Positions 62,718 through 64,000 of a stretch of 64,000 nt of DNA are shown piece by piece (positions within the stretch are counted from its first letter, which is position 1; every line of letters begins with the position of its first letter). The notes under the pieces were generated by a model, which saw only the letters and a list, made by a program, of their open reading frames with translations, did no database searches and was not told where the DNA came from. Origin of the DNA: Fontibacillus panacisegetis (lineage in GTDB: Bacteria > Bacillota > Bacilli > Paenibacillales > Paenibacillaceae); the NCBI RefSeq assembly GCF_900102215.1, contig NZ_FNBG01000017.1, forward strand, positions 48,329 through 112,328, in the 5' to 3' direction. The translations under genes and the position numbers were made by a program.

Positions 62718-63552
62718 CTATACCTCGGGAAAAAGAGGCGTCGATAAATATCTCTCCCCTGTATCCGGAAGAAGTACAACTATATTTTTATTTTTATTTT
62801 CCGGTCTTTTTGCTATTTGGAGCGCAGCATATACAGCCGCACCGGATGAGATCCCAACTAAGAGCCCTTCCGATCTGGCTAATAAACGAGCGGTTTCAAA
62901 TGCATCCTCATTTCTTACTTGGAAAATCTCATCAACAACAGACCTGTTAAAATTATCTGGTACAAAACCTGCGCCTATTCCCTGAATCTTATGAACTCCT
63001 CTTTTCCCTCCAGAAAGAACCGGAGAATCAGAAGGTTCAACCGCTACAATCTTAACTGCGGATTTTCTTTGCTTCAGGACTTCACCAACTCCTGATATCG
63101 TTCCTCCTGTGCCAACACCACCAACAAAAATATCTACTTCCCCTTCTGTATCTCGCCAAATCTCCTCAGCTGTGGTTTTCTTATGTACATCTGGATTGGC
63201 GGGATTTGTAAACTGCTGGGGAATATAAGAATTAGGAATTTCTGAAGCTATTTCTTCAGCCTTCTTAATCGCTCCTGCCATACCTTCTGAAGCAGGCGTT
63301 AATACCAATTCTGCTCCCAGAGCAATTAATAGTTTTCTTCGTTCAATACTAAAGCTTTCTGGTAAGGTGATGATTAATCTAAATCCTAAAGCAGCTGCTG
63401 CAAACGCCAGCCCAACTCCTGTGTTTCCACTAGTAGGCTCAATGATCACTGAGTTCTGATTAATCAGCCCTTTTTCTTCCGCGTCTTTTATCATGGCAAA
63501 ACCAATTCTATCCTTTACGCTTCCGGCAGGGTTAAAATACTCCAATTTACAG
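62718..63552 (-). pseudogene. cysK: Cysteine synthase, 5' end removed by IS1182-family insertion
   Basis: From about [20 protein letters not shown], which carries the PLP lysine, to the normal C-terminus ([15 protein letters not shown]) the protein matches O-acetylserine sulfhydrylase. The first ~40 residues (MxxIxDLIGxTPLVRL) are missing; the frame upstream (MTFSTV) comes from insertion sequence ends. A truncated protein could be made from the IS but would lack part of the substrate-binding domain. Functional cysteine synthase would need another copy. Confidence 0.85.
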
Positions 63553-64000
63553 ACTGTTGAAAAAGTCATTATTTCACCAAATCACCGCGTTAATATGGTA
63601 TAATATCTATATAATATATGCCAGAGAGCGGTGATTTTATGTTGTTTACAAATGATACAAACCCTCAATTAGAGTATGAACTGGTCTGCTTGGAGCAATT
63701 AGTTCCTCAAGATCATCTTTTGCGCAACATCGACAAATATATCGATTTTAATTTCATTATTGATCTGGTTAAACCTTATTACTGTGAGAACAATGGGCGT
63801 CCCTCCCTAGATCCCATCGTATTCTTTAAAATGCTACTGCTTGGCTATCTGTACGACATTCCCTCAGAGCGTAAGCTTGAACGTGCCGTGAACGATACGT
63901 TGTCCTTTCGCTGGTTTTTAGGATTAGGGTTAACCCAAAAAGCACCGGATCATTCTACTTTGAGTGAAAATCGAAAGAATAGATTCAAAGATTCAACAGT
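63547..64000 (+). mobile_element. IS1182-family insertion sequence, left part (runs past window edge)
   Basis: CAGACTGTTGAAAAAGTCAT near 63550 looks like a terminal inverted repeat. It is followed by a promoter-like TATAATATC region and the transposase gene. The right end lies beyond base 64000. Its insertion cuts cysK. Confidence 0.75.
63639..64000 (+). CDS. IS1182-family transposase, N-terminal part
   Basis: ATG 63639 opens a frame that continues to the window end (120 codons): MLFTNDTNPQLEYELVCLEQ, LVPQDHLLRNIDKYIDFNFI, DPIVFFKMLLLGYLYDIPSE and RKLERAVNDTLSFRWFLGLG are typical of the DUF772/IS1182 N-terminal region. The DDE catalytic domain is not in view. GAGAGCGG precedes the start. Confidence 0.9.
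   Translation, partial: MLFTNDTNPQLEYELVCLEQLVPQDHLLRNIDKYIDFNFIIDLVKPYYCENNGRPSLDPIVFFKMLLLGYLYDIPSERKLERAVNDTLSFRWFLGLGLTQKAPDHSTLSENRKNRFKDST

Overview
The window looks like chromosomal DNA from a low-GC, spore-former-type Firmicute, most likely Paenibacillus or a close relative. The evidence is the S-layer-homology (SLH) surface protein, the BceRS-BceAB module, a FosB-type bacillithiol transferase, an Amj-type flippase remnant, the many strong GGAGG ribosome binding sites and the frequent TTG/GTG starts. No rRNA, tRNA, CRISPR array, prophage or plasmid origin was seen. This is an accessory-type region: small single-domain genes (GNAT acetyltransferases, VOC/glyoxalase proteins, HAD phosphatases, Nudix, DinB, RidA, cupins), many decayed genes and several families of short intergenic repeats.

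Layout. 1-7.5 kb: the end of an MmyB-type regulator, then minus-strand small genes mixed with pseudogenes that keep both ends but have lost their middle. 7.7-10.1 kb: a LacI-type regulator, a perfect 22-bp operator and an MFS exporter. 10.1-13.8 kb: GNAT, a membrane diguanylate cyclase, an Asp23-family protein and a TetR regulator. 13.9-18.5 kb: a complete Bce-type antimicrobial-peptide sensing and detoxification module with a 30-bp palindrome upstream of the transporter. 18.6-25.2 kb: PhzF, a nucleotidyltransferase, a ferrochelatase of the proteobacterial type divergent from a DoxX gene with two FNR/CRP-like boxes, then acetyltransferases and a phosphatase. 25.2-35.1 kb: a 1954-residue SLH/lamin-tail/calcineurin-like surface protein, visibly more GC-rich than its surroundings, lying between two IS3-family remnants and two copies of a segmental duplication (a degraded copy at 25.1-26.1 kb, a better one at 33.8-35.1 kb). 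35.1-47.4 kb: a cupin pseudogene, a TlpA-like thioredoxin, HAD, MerR plus serine hydrolase, SDR, a frameshifted DinB, several GNATs, peptidase-E-like and DJ-1-like proteins and a WYL regulator. 47.6-57.2 kb: an almost entirely minus-strand run of small genes including fosB. 57.5-58.5 kb: a secreted GH18-like TIM-barrel protein. 58.7-62.4 kb: the fructose operon fruR-fruK-fruA. 62.7-64 kb: cysteine synthase with its 5' end cut off by an IS1182-family element that runs off the right edge.

The most unusual signal is a repeated intergenic array (here called R1). It has up to four boxes of the form CCTGCA-N4/5-TGCA followed by a C/T-rich tail. Box start-to-start spacing is 51-62-50 bases in two copies, although the sequences between boxes differ. 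Boxes 1-2 and 3-4 are arranged as an approximate dyad. One copy sits inside a 395-bp element with 15-bp terminal inverted repeats. Another is present in one segmental-duplication copy and absent from the other. Two further dispersed families were seen: a ~100-bp hairpin repeat (R2) and a 13-bp palindrome (S2). The second theme is gene decay by internal deletion that keeps the gene ends, seen repeatedly in small enzyme genes.
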